Assembly: GCF_000285495.1 (NCBI RefSeq)
Contig: NZ_HE610980.1
Span: 153,071 to 217,070, forward strand
Length of the DNA stretch: 64,000 nt
Direction of reading: 5' to 3'
Source of the DNA: Oceanobacillus massiliensis str. N'diop
GTDB taxonomy: Bacteria > Bacillota > Bacilli > Bacillales > Amphibacillaceae
Below the pieces are notes generated by a model, which did no database searches, was not told where the DNA came from, and saw only the letters and a list, made by a program, of their open reading frames with translations. The position numbers and the translations under genes are program-made. Position 1 is the stretch's first letter. Each line of letters opens with the position of its first letter. Positions 17,404 to 25,418 of this stretch are shown one piece after another.

Positions 17404-17433
17404 ATTGATTTTTGCGGATCAAAGGGTGGGGGT

Positions 17434-17550
17434 TCACTTTTTATTCATTAAATCATTAATGAATTGCCGGATGAATTGCAGCAACGAAACCAAAAAGGTA
17501 CCTGCTGCAAATAAAACAACCAATAACGTCGCTAAACCATCCATAGACAT
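17434..17550 (-). CDS. Putative holin-like/type I toxin peptide, 38 aa
   Basis: A 38-residue peptide, MSMDGLATLLVVLFAAGTFL and onward, with one membrane helix and a short basic end (LMNKK). This is the shape of the TxpA/BsrG and putative holin-like toxins of Gram-positive type I toxin-antitoxin pairs. A very strong ribosome site (GAAGGGGGG) precedes the ATG. The 3' end runs into a terminator stem, and stacked hairpins follow. In such systems the membrane peptide depolarises the cell unless a small antisense RNA blocks its mRNA. The call rests on size, membrane helix and layout, not on a strong motif. Confidence 0.6.
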   Translation of the reverse strand: MSMDGLATLLVVLFAAGTFLVSLLQFIRQFINDLMNKK

Positions 17551-17763
17551 CCCCCCTTCACCATTCGTAATGGTATCCAGAGGGAAATAGTGAGCGTCCC
17601 ACCCTCACCGCCATATCATGCTTGGACCCATTGTACCCTAATTTACATAGATAGCAAAGAGACGATAGCACTACTGTACTTAACGATGAAAACAGAATGG
17701 CTATAATCAGTCAGGGCATTCAGAGCTTTCCCGTTCTTGTTTCTCAACATATTATACTTGTAT

Positions 17764-18774
17764 TTACTTTTTCCTAATCTTAATGATACCGTCTGCAACA
17801 TCCCAAATCAAACCAACTCCCATTAATATCAGTATCCATTTGGTCGATTGCTCCCAAATGATACTGACTGTCTGATACGCATCACTGCCAGCGGCAAAAA
17901 ATTGCTTTTGCACCAACTGATCCATAAATTCAGGATTCCAAAATTCGGGACCAGCTATCATTGTAGCGATTATCAGCAAGGAAACAATATTAAAGATTGC
18001 CGAATACGTGACCAGCTTAACGGTCCACTTACCATAGATAAGCTTTAAACATTCCTTTATAATACCGAAACCGAAAATAACGGCAATAAATAATAGATAG
18101 GTACCATATGTTTCGGTGTTAAGAAATGGCACTACCCCAGGAACATCACTTCCTCTAAAGTACCACACACCAAAATATTCATTATTTAATGCCAATACCA
18201 TAAAGAGAACCGTATAAATGACAATTCCTGTGATTGGTTCCCCTCGTTTAATCATACCTTTTTGCCTTGGGTCAGGTATTGCTGCCAAATCCGCTGGCTT
18301 CCACGATTCCTCCTGCAAGATATCTTCGGTTATTTTTCCGCCAGCATACTCGGCAATGGCAAATCCGATGACTACCCAGCCAATGATTTGCGGAATGATG
18401 GTGACACATCCAACAATCAATCCCACGAAATGGTCCAAAATATCCAGTGGATCAATACTAATCTGGACCACAAAAACCATTCCCATACCAATAGCAAAAG
18501 AAATTAGTGAAATTTTTAATACGAGGATAAATACATCAAACAGATCAGGTCCAATAATATAATTCTTTGTTCCCCGGTAATTTCGAGCCAGTTTCTTAGG
18601 ATTTCCCAATTCCAATAAGACTCCTTCAATATCTTTATCCGTAACATCTCTACCGTAAGAACGCTCCTCCAGCATATCTTCAATCAATGTGCGAAGTTCG
18701 TCGGCTATATCGCTTCTCTGAGATTGTGGAAGCTTTTGTGTTACTGCATAAATATAGCGCTCAATCATTTCCAC
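17764..18774 (-). CDS. HAAS-domain membrane protein, PadR partner
   Basis: A 336-residue membrane protein. Residues about 1-70 are a HAAS-type cytoplasmic helical domain (YIYAVTQKLPQSQRSDIADE, then LLELGNPKKLARNYRG). At least six membrane helices follow. Proteins of this kind are encoded beside PadR regulators and DUF1700/DUF4097 genes, and are thought to sense or transmit envelope or antimicrobial stress, but the role is unproven. GTG start at 18774 with GGGAG upstream. It overlaps the padR gene by 14 bp, which strongly suggests a functional pair. Confidence 0.75.
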   Translation of the reverse strand: MEMIERYIYAVTQKLPQSQRSDIADELRTLIEDMLEERSYGRDVTDKDIEGVLLELGNPKKLARNYRGTKNYIIGPDLFDVFILVLKISLISFAIGMGMVFVVQISIDPLDILDHFVGLIVGCVTIIPQIIGWVVIGFAIAEYAGGKITEDILQEESWKPADLAAIPDPRQKGMIKRGEPITGIVIYTVLFMVLALNNEYFGVWYFRGSDVPGVVPFLNTETYGTYLLFIAVIFGFGIIKECLKLIYGKWTVKLVTYSAIFNIVSLLIIATMIAGPEFWNPEFMDQLVQKQFFAAGSDAYQTVSIIWEQSTKWILILMGVGLIWDVADGIIKIRKK

Positions 18775-19123
18775 TATGATCGCTCCCTTCTTCTCCTATT
18801 AATTGATCCAGGCTTTGTGCCATACTCTTCCATTCTGCAATCAATAATCCAAATACATCATGGCCTGTTTTACTTAATAAATAATACTTACGCGGCCTCG
18901 ATTCATTCGTATCCCATTTGCTCTCAAGCAAGCCCTGTTTCTCCAGTCTCCTGAGAAGTGGATAAAGGGTACCCGGTTCGACCTGAATTCCTTTTTCGCT
19001 TAATGTTGTGACAAGCGAATATCCATACTGAGGCTCAGACAGCTGACTGAGTACACCAATCGTTATCGTCCCTCTGCGTAACTCCTGCATCAATTTATCC
19101 ATATGTTCCTGTGCATTGCTCAT
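18761..19123 (-). CDS. PadR-family transcriptional regulator
   Basis: A 120-residue winged-helix repressor with the PadR pattern LRRGTITIGVLSQLSEPQYG, then GTLYPLLRRLEKQGLLESKW, RPRKYYLLSKTG and a C-terminal dimerisation helix. I use ATG 19123, which has CAGGAG upstream, rather than the longer open frame. A TAGTGTA-N5-TACACTA palindrome 23 bp upstream is a fitting operator for autoregulation. It probably controls itself and the overlapping HAAS membrane gene. Confidence 0.9.
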   Translation of the reverse strand: MSNAQEHMDKLMQELRRGTITIGVLSQLSEPQYGYSLVTTLSEKGIQVEPGTLYPLLRRLEKQGLLESKWDTNESRPRKYYLLSKTGHDVFGLLIAEWKSMAQSLDQLIGEEGSDHSGND

Positions 19124-19145
19124 GTTATCACTCCTGAATTTATTA

Positions 19146-19164
19146 TAGTGTATGTCGTACACTA
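19146..19164. promoter_or_regulatory. Palindromic operator, probably PadR-bound
   Basis: TAGTGTA-TGTCG-TACACTA, with 7-bp arms, is followed by a second partial GTAC/GTACAC element. It is placed between the padR start and the diverging YqxD-type gene. Confidence 0.6.
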
Positions 19165-19287
19165 TTGTAAAGTACACATTAATAAAAAATATAAATGGTA
19201 TATTCTTTATGAAAGGACTTTATGTTGACAAAACAGGAGCAACCTCTTAGTATCATGACCAATTCGTTTAAATCAGGAGAGATTACA

Positions 19288-19740
19288 ATGAAAATTTATG
19301 TAGATGCTGATGCCTGTCCTGTGAAGGATATCATTATTGCAGAAGCAAATATTTTAAAAATACCCGTTATTATGATTACCAGCATATCCCACTATTCCAG
19401 AAAGGAGGATCCTTCAGGGGTTAAAACCATTTATGTCGATACAGGAGCTGAAGCCGCTGACTATCGCATCATGAAGCTCGCGGAAAAAGGCGATATGATT
19501 GTGACACAGGATTATGGACTTGCTTCCCTCGGATTGGCAAAAGGATGCATCGTACTTCATCATAAAGGCTTCACCTATACCAATGAAAATATCGACCAGC
19601 TGCTGCAGACACGCTACTTGAGTGCAATGGCACGCAAAAGCGGAAAACGTACCAAGGGACCTAAACCATTCACAGCAGAGGATAAAGAAAAGTTCAGAAG
19701 TCTTTTTACCAGTACTTTAAAACAGCTATTATCTGAATGA
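19288..19740 (+). CDS. UPF0178 (YaiI/YqxD) family protein
   Basis: A 150-residue protein starting [15 protein letters not shown], the hallmark of the YaiI/YqxD family (DUF188, UPF0178). It has further conserved [12 protein letters not shown] and [16 protein letters not shown] segments. Asp-rich motifs suggest a PIN-like, metal-binding nuclease fold, but no activity is established. I use ATG 19288, preceded by CAGGAGAG; the upstream 22 codons of open frame are not conserved-looking. A clean terminator follows. Confidence 0.88.
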   Translation: MKIYVDADACPVKDIIIAEANILKIPVIMITSISHYSRKEDPSGVKTIYVDTGAEAADYRIMKLAEKGDMIVTQDYGLASLGLAKGCIVLHHKGFTYTNENIDQLLQTRYLSAMARKSGKRTKGPKPFTAEDKEKFRSLFTSTLKQLLSE

Positions 19741-19782
19741 GGCTTCATATTAGCTGATAAGTTGAAAATGAATTAGAGCATT

Positions 19783-19820
19783 AAAAAAATGCTGCATAGT
19801 TGGATACGCAGCATTTTTTT
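19783..19820 (+). terminator. Terminator of the YqxD-type gene
   Basis: AAAAAAATGCTGC pairs with GCAGCATTTTTTT over 13 bp with a 12-nt loop. Confidence 0.88.
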
Positions 19821-19881
19821 ATTCAGTCAATCACCAGCAAAATGGAATGGTAAGTTCCACTCGCTCTCTTTTACCCACGGT

Positions 19882-20781
19882 TTATAGGACACCAAGTGCC
19901 TGTTTTGCCATTTGTTTCATATCTTCCAGATCTGATTTCACAGCAAATTCGGCGACGGCAATCGGATAGGCTGCCGATAGCTCTACGATATGCTGGTGCA
20001 TATTCGTCCAGACATAGCCGCCCGCCCTGCCATATGCCGCTATCAATTGTTGAAGGGCATCTTCGCCAAAGGCCATATAATGAGATACAAAATCATTAGC
20101 CGGATCATCTACCTTAGCCTCTGTCCAGTCAATTAAGCCAGTCACTTGCGCCTGTTGATCCACCAGAATATGACCAGGATGCAGATCGCCATGAATGAGC
20201 ACTGTCTGCTTTGGCCAAATGGAATCATCAGAAACCCACTTTTGCCATCTATCCCATAGATCCTCATTCACACCGAATTCTGCCTTTACTTTTTCCATTC
20301 TTATGATCATCGAACGTTTAATTTCCTCAGGTTTCTGTACGTTTAATTCGGCAGCCCTAGCTTCGATATGGCTGATATGATGCAGATCTGCCAAGGCGGC
20401 CCCAAGGGTAGCGTGATACCTATCAGGTACATTCTTTTCATCAATTTCCCATATATATGCCTTTTTCTCCGGATCAATCGTTCCCGCAGGAATTCCTTTT
20501 AATAGCTTATAGGCAATTAATTCGTCTGAGAAAATAACCCAATTCGGTGCTTGAACAGAAATTTTCGGTTCGACCAAATCAAGAATCCTTTTTTCCTTTC
20601 TTGCTGTCAGGATAACATCCTTGCGTCTAGGGAAACGCAATACCCAATTTTCCCCTTCTGCATCTGTGGCGAATACTACTTGAAAGTCCAACCCTGATTC
20701 ATTGTAACGCAAGGAATCCTGATTGACAGCCAATCCATGATCTCTCGCTTTTCCAATAACCTGCTCATTCGTTAATGACAT
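19882..20781 (-). CDS. Macrolide 2'-phosphotransferase family protein (Mph-like)
   Basis: A 299-residue kinase of the aminoglycoside/macrolide phosphotransferase fold. It contains the catalytic loop IHGDLHPGHILVD (about 196-208) and the metal-binding GLIDWTEAKVDDP (about 215-227), in the form typical of Mph(B)/Mph(K)-like enzymes, which transfer phosphate from GTP to the 2'-OH of macrolides. B. subtilis YcbJ is a chromosomal relative. Whether this copy confers resistance is not known. ATG 20781 has AGGAAG at good distance; the GTG three codons earlier is too close. It lies 22 bp downstream of hflX on the same strand, so they may be cotranscribed. Confidence 0.85.
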   Translation of the reverse strand: MSLTNEQVIGKARDHGLAVNQDSLRYNESGLDFQVVFATDAEGENWVLRFPRRKDVILTARKEKRILDLVEPKISVQAPNWVIFSDELIAYKLLKGIPAGTIDPEKKAYIWEIDEKNVPDRYHATLGAALADLHHISHIEARAAELNVQKPEEIKRSMIIRMEKVKAEFGVNEDLWDRWQKWVSDDSIWPKQTVLIHGDLHPGHILVDQQAQVTGLIDWTEAKVDDPANDFVSHYMAFGEDALQQLIAAYGRAGGYVWTNMHQHIVELSAAYPIAVAEFAVKSDLEDMKQMAKQALGVL

Positions 20782-20802
20782 CCTGTTCACTTCCTATACG
20801 TA

Positions 20803-22056
20803 TTAAATTAAATACTTTTCATACTTTTCGGCATCTGCATTCTTGCATTTCACTACAAGCCTGGTACCTTCTTCTTCGTATATTTCGTCTAGTACATTCG
20901 CATGCTCATTAAAGTAAGCTACGACCTGACCGTCTGTATATGGAATCAATAGTTCACAAGTTTTATATGATTTAAAAATTACGGCCTTGATCAGCTCGGT
21001 TAATTCATTCAGCCCTTCTTTTTTCCTGGCAGATAAATAGACTTCGTTCTCTTTCACATCTGGATAGGCTATATCCGCAAGATCCGATTTATTATACGCA
21101 TAGATGACCGGAATCCCATCAACACCGATCTCCTCTAAAATCCTGTTGGTCAAGTTTAGATGCTCCTCATGGTGAGGATTCGACACATCCAGGACATGTA
21201 CCAGAAGATCTGCTTCTAATACCTCCTCCAGTGTAGAGCGAAAAGCTTTTACCAGATGATGCGGCAATTTATTTATAAAGCCAACCGTATCTGTCAAAAG
21301 AAAGGTTTGATTTGTTTCGAGCTCCACCTTTCTCACAGAGGTTTCCAATGTGGCAAAAAGCATATCCTTTTCAAACACTTGCTTCTCTATTCCCGAATTG
21401 TGGGCATCCAACACCGCATTCATGATTGTTGATTTCCCTGCATTTGTATATCCGACAAGTGAAACAACAGGAATATTATTTTTTTCACGCTGTTTCCGTT
21501 GCGTCCTTCGCTGATTTACAAGATTATCAAGTTCGCGATTTAGTTTCGTTATCTGTTCTTCAATTTTTCTTCTGTCTGTTTCCAGTTTCGTTTCCCCTGA
21601 TCCCCTATTCGTTAACCCGGAGCCTCCCCCCTGACGACCCAGTGATTCACGGCTTCCTATTAATCGAGGAAGCATATACCGCAGTCTGGCAACTTCAACC
21701 TGGAGTTTCGATTCTCTTGTTTTGGCGCGTCTTGCGAATATTTCGAGGATAAGCATCGTTCTATCGACCACTTCACATTCAATCGTCTCCTCAATATTTC
21801 TGATCTGAGATGGTGTCAGTTCATCATCGAAAATTACGGCATCGACCTCTGCATCCTCGACCATTTTCTTTAAATCCTCCAGCTTACCCTTACCTAAATA
21901 ATAGCCCTGTACGATACGATCAAGGTTTTGCGTCAGCTTTCCTGCTGATTGGATCCCGCACGCCGCAGCAAGATTTTCCAGTTCTTCCATGGAGTACTCG
22001 AAATCTGTTTCCTTTCGGGAAGTATTAACACCAACTAATATTGCCTTTTTATTCAT
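20803..22056 (-). CDS. hflX: HflX, ribosome-splitting GTPase
   Basis: A 417-residue GTPase that splits stalled or hibernating 70S ribosomes, notably in heat stress and under some ribosome-targeting antibiotics. It has an N-terminal HflX domain (VDAVIFDDELTPSQIRN), a coiled linker with GRQGGGSGLTNRGSGE, the G domain with G1 GYTNAGKST (202-210), G3 DTVGF and G4 NKSD, and a C-terminal region. Start ATG 22056 follows GGAGGAAC. A MITE copy ends only 29 bp upstream of this start, so the promoter must lie within or beyond the element. The Mph-like gene follows. Confidence 0.95.
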   Translation of the reverse strand: MNKKAILVGVNTSRKETDFEYSMEELENLAAACGIQSAGKLTQNLDRIVQGYYLGKGKLEDLKKMVEDAEVDAVIFDDELTPSQIRNIEETIECEVVDRTMLILEIFARRAKTRESKLQVEVARLRYMLPRLIGSRESLGRQGGGSGLTNRGSGETKLETDRRKIEEQITKLNRELDNLVNQRRTQRKQREKNNIPVVSLVGYTNAGKSTIMNAVLDAHNSGIEKQVFEKDMLFATLETSVRKVELETNQTFLLTDTVGFINKLPHHLVKAFRSTLEEVLEADLLVHVLDVSNPHHEEHLNLTNRILEEIGVDGIPVIYAYNKSDLADIAYPDVKENEVYLSARKKEGLNELTELIKAVIFKSYKTCELLIPYTDGQVVAYFNEHANVLDEIYEEEGTRLVVKCKNADAEKYEKYLI

Positions 22057-22084
22057 ATCATGTTCCTCCTTTTTCTTATAAAAA

Positions 22085-22417
22085 GGCTGTTTTCTCAAAG
22101 ATTGTTGTTTTTACATAAAATATATAAACTGCGATGTAACAGACTCTGCCGAATTCCGCGGCGAGCGCTTTCAGCCGTTGCTTTTCCCGCTGGAGTCGAC
22201 TGCCCTGCGCTCCAATCAATCAGCTTAATAATCGAATTTCAGCAATTTGATTCAGAAAGCTAAATCTTAGCGGAGGAAATACACGGAGACTCCTGCGAGC
22301 CCGCGGAAAGCGCAGTGCATTTCCGGAGTGGGGATAGAACACCAATCATTTCTTGTTATGCCGCAGTTTCTATCAAATACAATGTTAGAGATAACAACAA
22401 CACTTACGAAAAGAGCC
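22085..22417. mobile_element. MITE-like element, 333-bp copy
   Basis: A complete copy: the left end is GGCTGTTTTCTCAAAG and the right end TTACGAAAAGAGCC. The termini are roughly 55-bp imperfect inverted repeats. It is flanked by the perfect 8-bp duplication TATAAAAA (22077-22084, 22418-22425). The core reads CTGGAGTCGACTGCCCTGCG toward the right end. It has no coding capacity. Confidence 0.9.
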
Positions 22418-22423
22418 TATAAA

Positions 22424-22447
22424 AAAAACACAGACCTCTGTCTGTGC
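22424..22447 (-). terminator. Minus-strand terminator hairpin
   Basis: On the minus strand CACAGAC-AGAG-GTCTGTG is followed by a run of eight T. It would end a minus-strand transcript coming from about 22450-22740, upstream of hflX. Confidence 0.65.
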
Positions 22448-22448
22448 A

Positions 22449-22580
22449 ACGTAAACGGGCTTCGCGTGAAACCACAGGCTGAAAATGCTGAAGAGAATTT
22501 TGGAACGTGTAAATTCAACATATCCAGCATCTTGGTTTCAGGCAACAAAAAAGAAGGTAGACTACTCCGCCTTCTTTTAA
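22449..22580 (-). ncRNA. Candidate structured RNA, long nested hairpin
   Basis: Three helices stack in register: GAAACCA (22468-22474) with TGGTTTC (22533-22539), ATGCTGAA (22485-22492) with TCCAGCAT (22523-22530, including a G-U pair in one strand sense), and GAATTT (22495-22500) with AAATTC (22511-22516). Terminators flank it on both sides: a minus-strand one at 22424-22447, and AGAAGG...CCTTCTTTT at 22549-22578 usable from the plus strand. I do not recognise the family and the strand is uncertain. Confidence 0.35.
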
Positions 22581-22589
22581 ACATAACGT

Positions 22590-23222
22590 ATTTAAAAAGG
22601 GTTCCTTTTAAAGGGCAGACTGATTCCGTTTACTCTGCAGCAGACAGAGCTTTTGAACGTATGAAATTAACGATTCAAAACCTGAATACGAAATCTGTTA
22701 ATTGCCACTAGAAACCCCTCCATTTCCGATTAGATTAAAACCAGTCTAGCATAAAGCCCAGCCAATAACAATAAAGGTCCTTCGACAAAATTCGGGAAGT
22801 GACAGGCACCCCTGGTTTATTCTTTTCAATAAAGGGTATTTATATAATACAAGGCGAACTAGCATTGGGAGGAATTTGCAAACGACTTGCAGATGTCTTT
22901 ACAGCAACTTGTTTAAGAATGAATTCCAATGGAGAATTGCACAGCCTTGGCGGGGAATTTGCTTAACTGACGGATATTAAACTCATCAGGAATTGAAAGA
23001 TTCACGTTCCATTGTATGATGTGTGTCAAATCGGTAAGTAGTTTTTTGTAAAAGTGCAAATGAATAGCTAGGCTGACTGTTTTGAGATCAGATTGCGAAG
23101 GCTCTTTGCAGCGTTCTCGAGAATCATGCAGTCAGGATTTACGAGTTGAAATTCGTCAAAGAACAAAACGGAAAGAAAAATTTAAAATGACAGATTTTCC
23201 GTGTGCTCCCTTTCAGCGGGGC
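22590..23222. other. Unassigned intergenic stretch
   Basis: No credible gene is visible between the structured element and the hairpin at 23223. Short open frames here lack ribosome sites and recognisable motifs. The stretch contains the second copy of the 30-bp interspersed repeat at 22781-22811. Confidence 0.5.
22781..22811 (+). repeat. Interspersed repeat, copy 2
   Basis: TTCGACAAAATT followed by CGGGAAGTGACAGGCACC matches copies at 8150-8180 (inverted) and 23288-23318. Confidence 0.8.
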
Positions 23223-23255
23223 AAAAAGCAGGATTCCATGTGGATCCTGCTTTTT
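23223..23255. terminator. Strong bidirectional hairpin
   Basis: AAAAAGCAGGAT (23223-23234) and ATCCTGCTTTTT (23244-23255) form a perfect 12-bp stem with U-rich ends. There is no clear gene immediately upstream, so it may mark a lost or RNA gene. Confidence 0.65.
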
Positions 23256-23287
23256 GAATTGTCTTGCTTAAAAGTATACCAGCCGCA

Positions 23288-23318
23288 TTCGACAAAAACC
23301 GGGAAGTGACAGGCACCT
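23288..23318 (+). repeat. Interspersed repeat, copy 3
   Basis: TTCGACAAAAAC followed by CGGGAAGTGACAGGCACC, 507 bp downstream of copy 2 and in the same orientation. Confidence 0.8.
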
Positions 23319-23424
23319 TTCTATCAGTTATAATGGGGGTAATATAAGACGGAAGGGTGAACAAAGGGGACATGAAATACTAATTCTATTTTTAGAAAAC
23401 ATTCAAGTTAAGGCATGTAAATTC

Positions 23425-23487
23425 ATGGATTATGTCCATTTATTTGTCATGCAGCAGGCTGGATTTTTTCAGAATAGGATTGGTTAG
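23425..23487 (+). CDS. Leader peptide of the ABC-F attenuator, 20 aa
   Basis: A short frame encoding MDYVHLFVMQQAGFFQNRIG, with TAG at 23485-23487. AAGG lies about 11 nt upstream of the ATG. Its last codons overlap the antiterminator arm TTTTCAGAATAGG (23466-23478). A ribosome stalled or slowed here could control which hairpin forms, as proposed for leaders of other antibiotic-resistance ABC-F genes. Coding is inferred from position and overlap. Confidence 0.5.
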   Translation: MDYVHLFVMQQAGFFQNRIG

Positions 23488-23572
23488 GTTGTGTGTTCCC
23501 TATAAAGGAATTCATGTCTTTTTGCAGTACACCTATGCCTCCTATTCTGAAAATGGATAGGAGGCATTTTTT
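23466..23572 (+). promoter_or_regulatory. Transcription attenuator of the ABC-F gene
   Basis: Terminator: ATGCCTCCTAT (23535-23545) pairs with ATAGGAGGCAT (23557-23567) followed by six T. Antiterminator: TTTTCAGAATAGG (23466-23478) is a perfect complement of CCTATTCTGAAAA (23541-23553), which includes part of the terminator's left arm and its loop. The two structures exclude each other. Confidence 0.75.
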
Positions 23573-23607
23573 GTCTCCGAAATATGCTCGGAATGGAGAT
23601 GAAATAG

Positions 23608-25182
23608 ATGAATGTACTTGAAATGAAGAATCTTAAGTATTATATCAAAGATCAATTGCTTCTCGATATTGAGAATTTAGCTATCCAGCATGATGATCGT
23701 ATAGGATTGGTTGGACGCAATGGTACTGGTAAAACCACTCTCCTGGAGATACTTGCAGGTTTAAGGGAACCAGACGAGGGGTCGATTGTCACTGAAGCAG
23801 CCACCGAGCTGCTGCCCCAGCTCAAGCAAACAGAGACAACAAAAAGCGGCGGAGAAGTCACGCAGGAGTATATCAATAAATCCCTTGCAAAGAAAACCGG
23901 AATACTATTTGCAGATGAACCGACAACTAATCTGGATACGGAGCACATCGAAAAGCTGGAAAAACAGCTCTCCCGCTGGAGAGGCGCAATTATAATGGTT
24001 TCACATGACAGGGCGTTTTTGGATTCCCTCTGTACTGCCATTTGGGAGCTCGATGGAGGACACATTCATATGTATAAAGGTAACTATTCTGTTTATAACG
24101 CCCAAAAGGAACTTGAGATCAGACAGCAGGAAAATGCCTACGAAAACTATCAGCAAAAGAAACGGCAATTGGAAAATGCGCTTGAACAGAAAGAACAAAA
24201 GGCACAAAGGGCAACAAAAAAACCAAAGAGTGTCAGTAAATCTGAAGCGAGTATCACAGGCGCCAAACCATACTTTGCCAAGAAGCAAAAAAAGCTGCAC
24301 AAAACAGCTAAGGCAATTGAAACAAGATTGGAGAAACTGGAAGCTGTAGAAAAAGTAAAAGAACACACCCCTATCAAGATGGGTCTTCCCAATCAAGAAA
24401 AAATTGCTGGAAGAATTGTCATTCGAGCCGAGGATGCAAAAGCCGACTTGGCAGACAGGACGCTCTGGAGGCCCGCCAGTTTTCATATCAAGGGTGGTGA
24501 TAAGATTGCCATTCTTGGAAGAAACGGTGTCGGAAAGACAACACTTATCAAGAAAATAATAGCGGGGGATCAGAACATCAGCATCTCTCCTGCTTTAAAA
24601 ATTGGATACTTCAGTCAGAACCTGGATGTACTGGAAACGGACCAAACCATTATGCAAAATGTCAGCGTTACCTCTGAGCAGGACGAAACACTGATTCGAA
24701 CCGTTCTTGCCAGACTGCATTTTTATCAGGATGATGTGTATAAAAAAGTTAATGTCCTAAGTGGAGGCGAGCGGGTTAAGGTTGCTTTTGCCAAATTATT
24801 TGTTAGCGATGTAAACCTATTAATTTTGGATGAACCAACCAACTTTCTCGATATAGAAGCTGTGGAGGCCCTGGAAAATCTGCTCAAGGACTATGAGGGG
24901 ACCATACTCGTTGTCACCCATGATCGAAGGTTTATTCAGAGCATAGCAAACCGGATTTTATCAATCGAAAATGAAGAAATAACACTAGTCGATGGAAGCT
25001 ACGAAGCATTTACCAATTATAAACCCGAGAAGGAAGTGAATTCACAGGAACAGGATCTGCTCCTGATTGAAACAAAGATAACCGAAATTCTCAGTAAGCT
25101 TAGCATGGAGCCAACTGATCGTTTGGAACAGGAATTCCAAGCATTGCTGGCAGAGAAAAGAGCAATTACCAGTAAAGAATGA
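23608..25182 (+). CDS. ABC-F ribosomal protection protein (VmlR-like)
   Basis: A 524-residue tandem-ATPase protein without membrane helices. ATPase 1 has Walker A GRNGTGKT (36-43), signature KSGGE (79-83) and Walker B ILFADEPTT. A basic, coiled interdomain linker (about 165-255, with KRQLENALEQKEQKAQRATK) reaches the peptidyl transferase centre in related proteins. ATPase 2 has GRNGVGKTT (304-312) and LSGGE. The closest match by memory is B. subtilis VmlR, which dislodges lincosamides, streptogramin A and pleuromutilins. ATPase 1 lacks the usual long spacer before its signature, as in the Vga/VmlR group. An attenuator leader precedes it, suggesting drug-induced expression. Confidence 0.87.
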   Translation: MNVLEMKNLKYYIKDQLLLDIENLAIQHDDRIGLVGRNGTGKTTLLEILAGLREPDEGSIVTEAATELLPQLKQTETTKSGGEVTQEYINKSLAKKTGILFADEPTTNLDTEHIEKLEKQLSRWRGAIIMVSHDRAFLDSLCTAIWELDGGHIHMYKGNYSVYNAQKELEIRQQENAYENYQQKKRQLENALEQKEQKAQRATKKPKSVSKSEASITGAKPYFAKKQKKLHKTAKAIETRLEKLEAVEKVKEHTPIKMGLPNQEKIAGRIVIRAEDAKADLADRTLWRPASFHIKGGDKIAILGRNGVGKTTLIKKIIAGDQNISISPALKIGYFSQNLDVLETDQTIMQNVSVTSEQDETLIRTVLARLHFYQDDVYKKVNVLSGGERVKVAFAKLFVSDVNLLILDEPTNFLDIEAVEALENLLKDYEGTILVVTHDRRFIQSIANRILSIENEEITLVDGSYEAFTNYKPEKEVNSQEQDLLLIETKITEILSKLSMEPTDRLEQEFQALLAEKRAITSKE

Positions 25183-25418
25183 GGGTTGATTGCATCAATA
25201 ATGCAGCAGAACCTAACCACCCCTGAATCAACGGAATCTCCCTGCGATTTCTATAAAAGCTAAAAGGATTGCCCCAGCGCAAACTGGCCAATTCTTTACT
25301 TACCATTACTATTAGTTATTAAATTTCATTCCAGCATTGGTTTCATGGAAGTTTCCGTTTTGGTACACTCTAAGAGATAATCCGTTTTTATTAAATTTGC
25401 TAATAAGGAAGGTCCAAA

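Noticed and set aside
22328-22711. 127-codon plus-strand frame downstream of hflX
   Set aside because: It starts inside the MITE, crosses two hairpins and shows no motif.
23082-23309. 75-codon plus-strand frame
   Set aside because: It crosses a strong terminator hairpin and has no ribosome site; another frame in the same region reads equally well.
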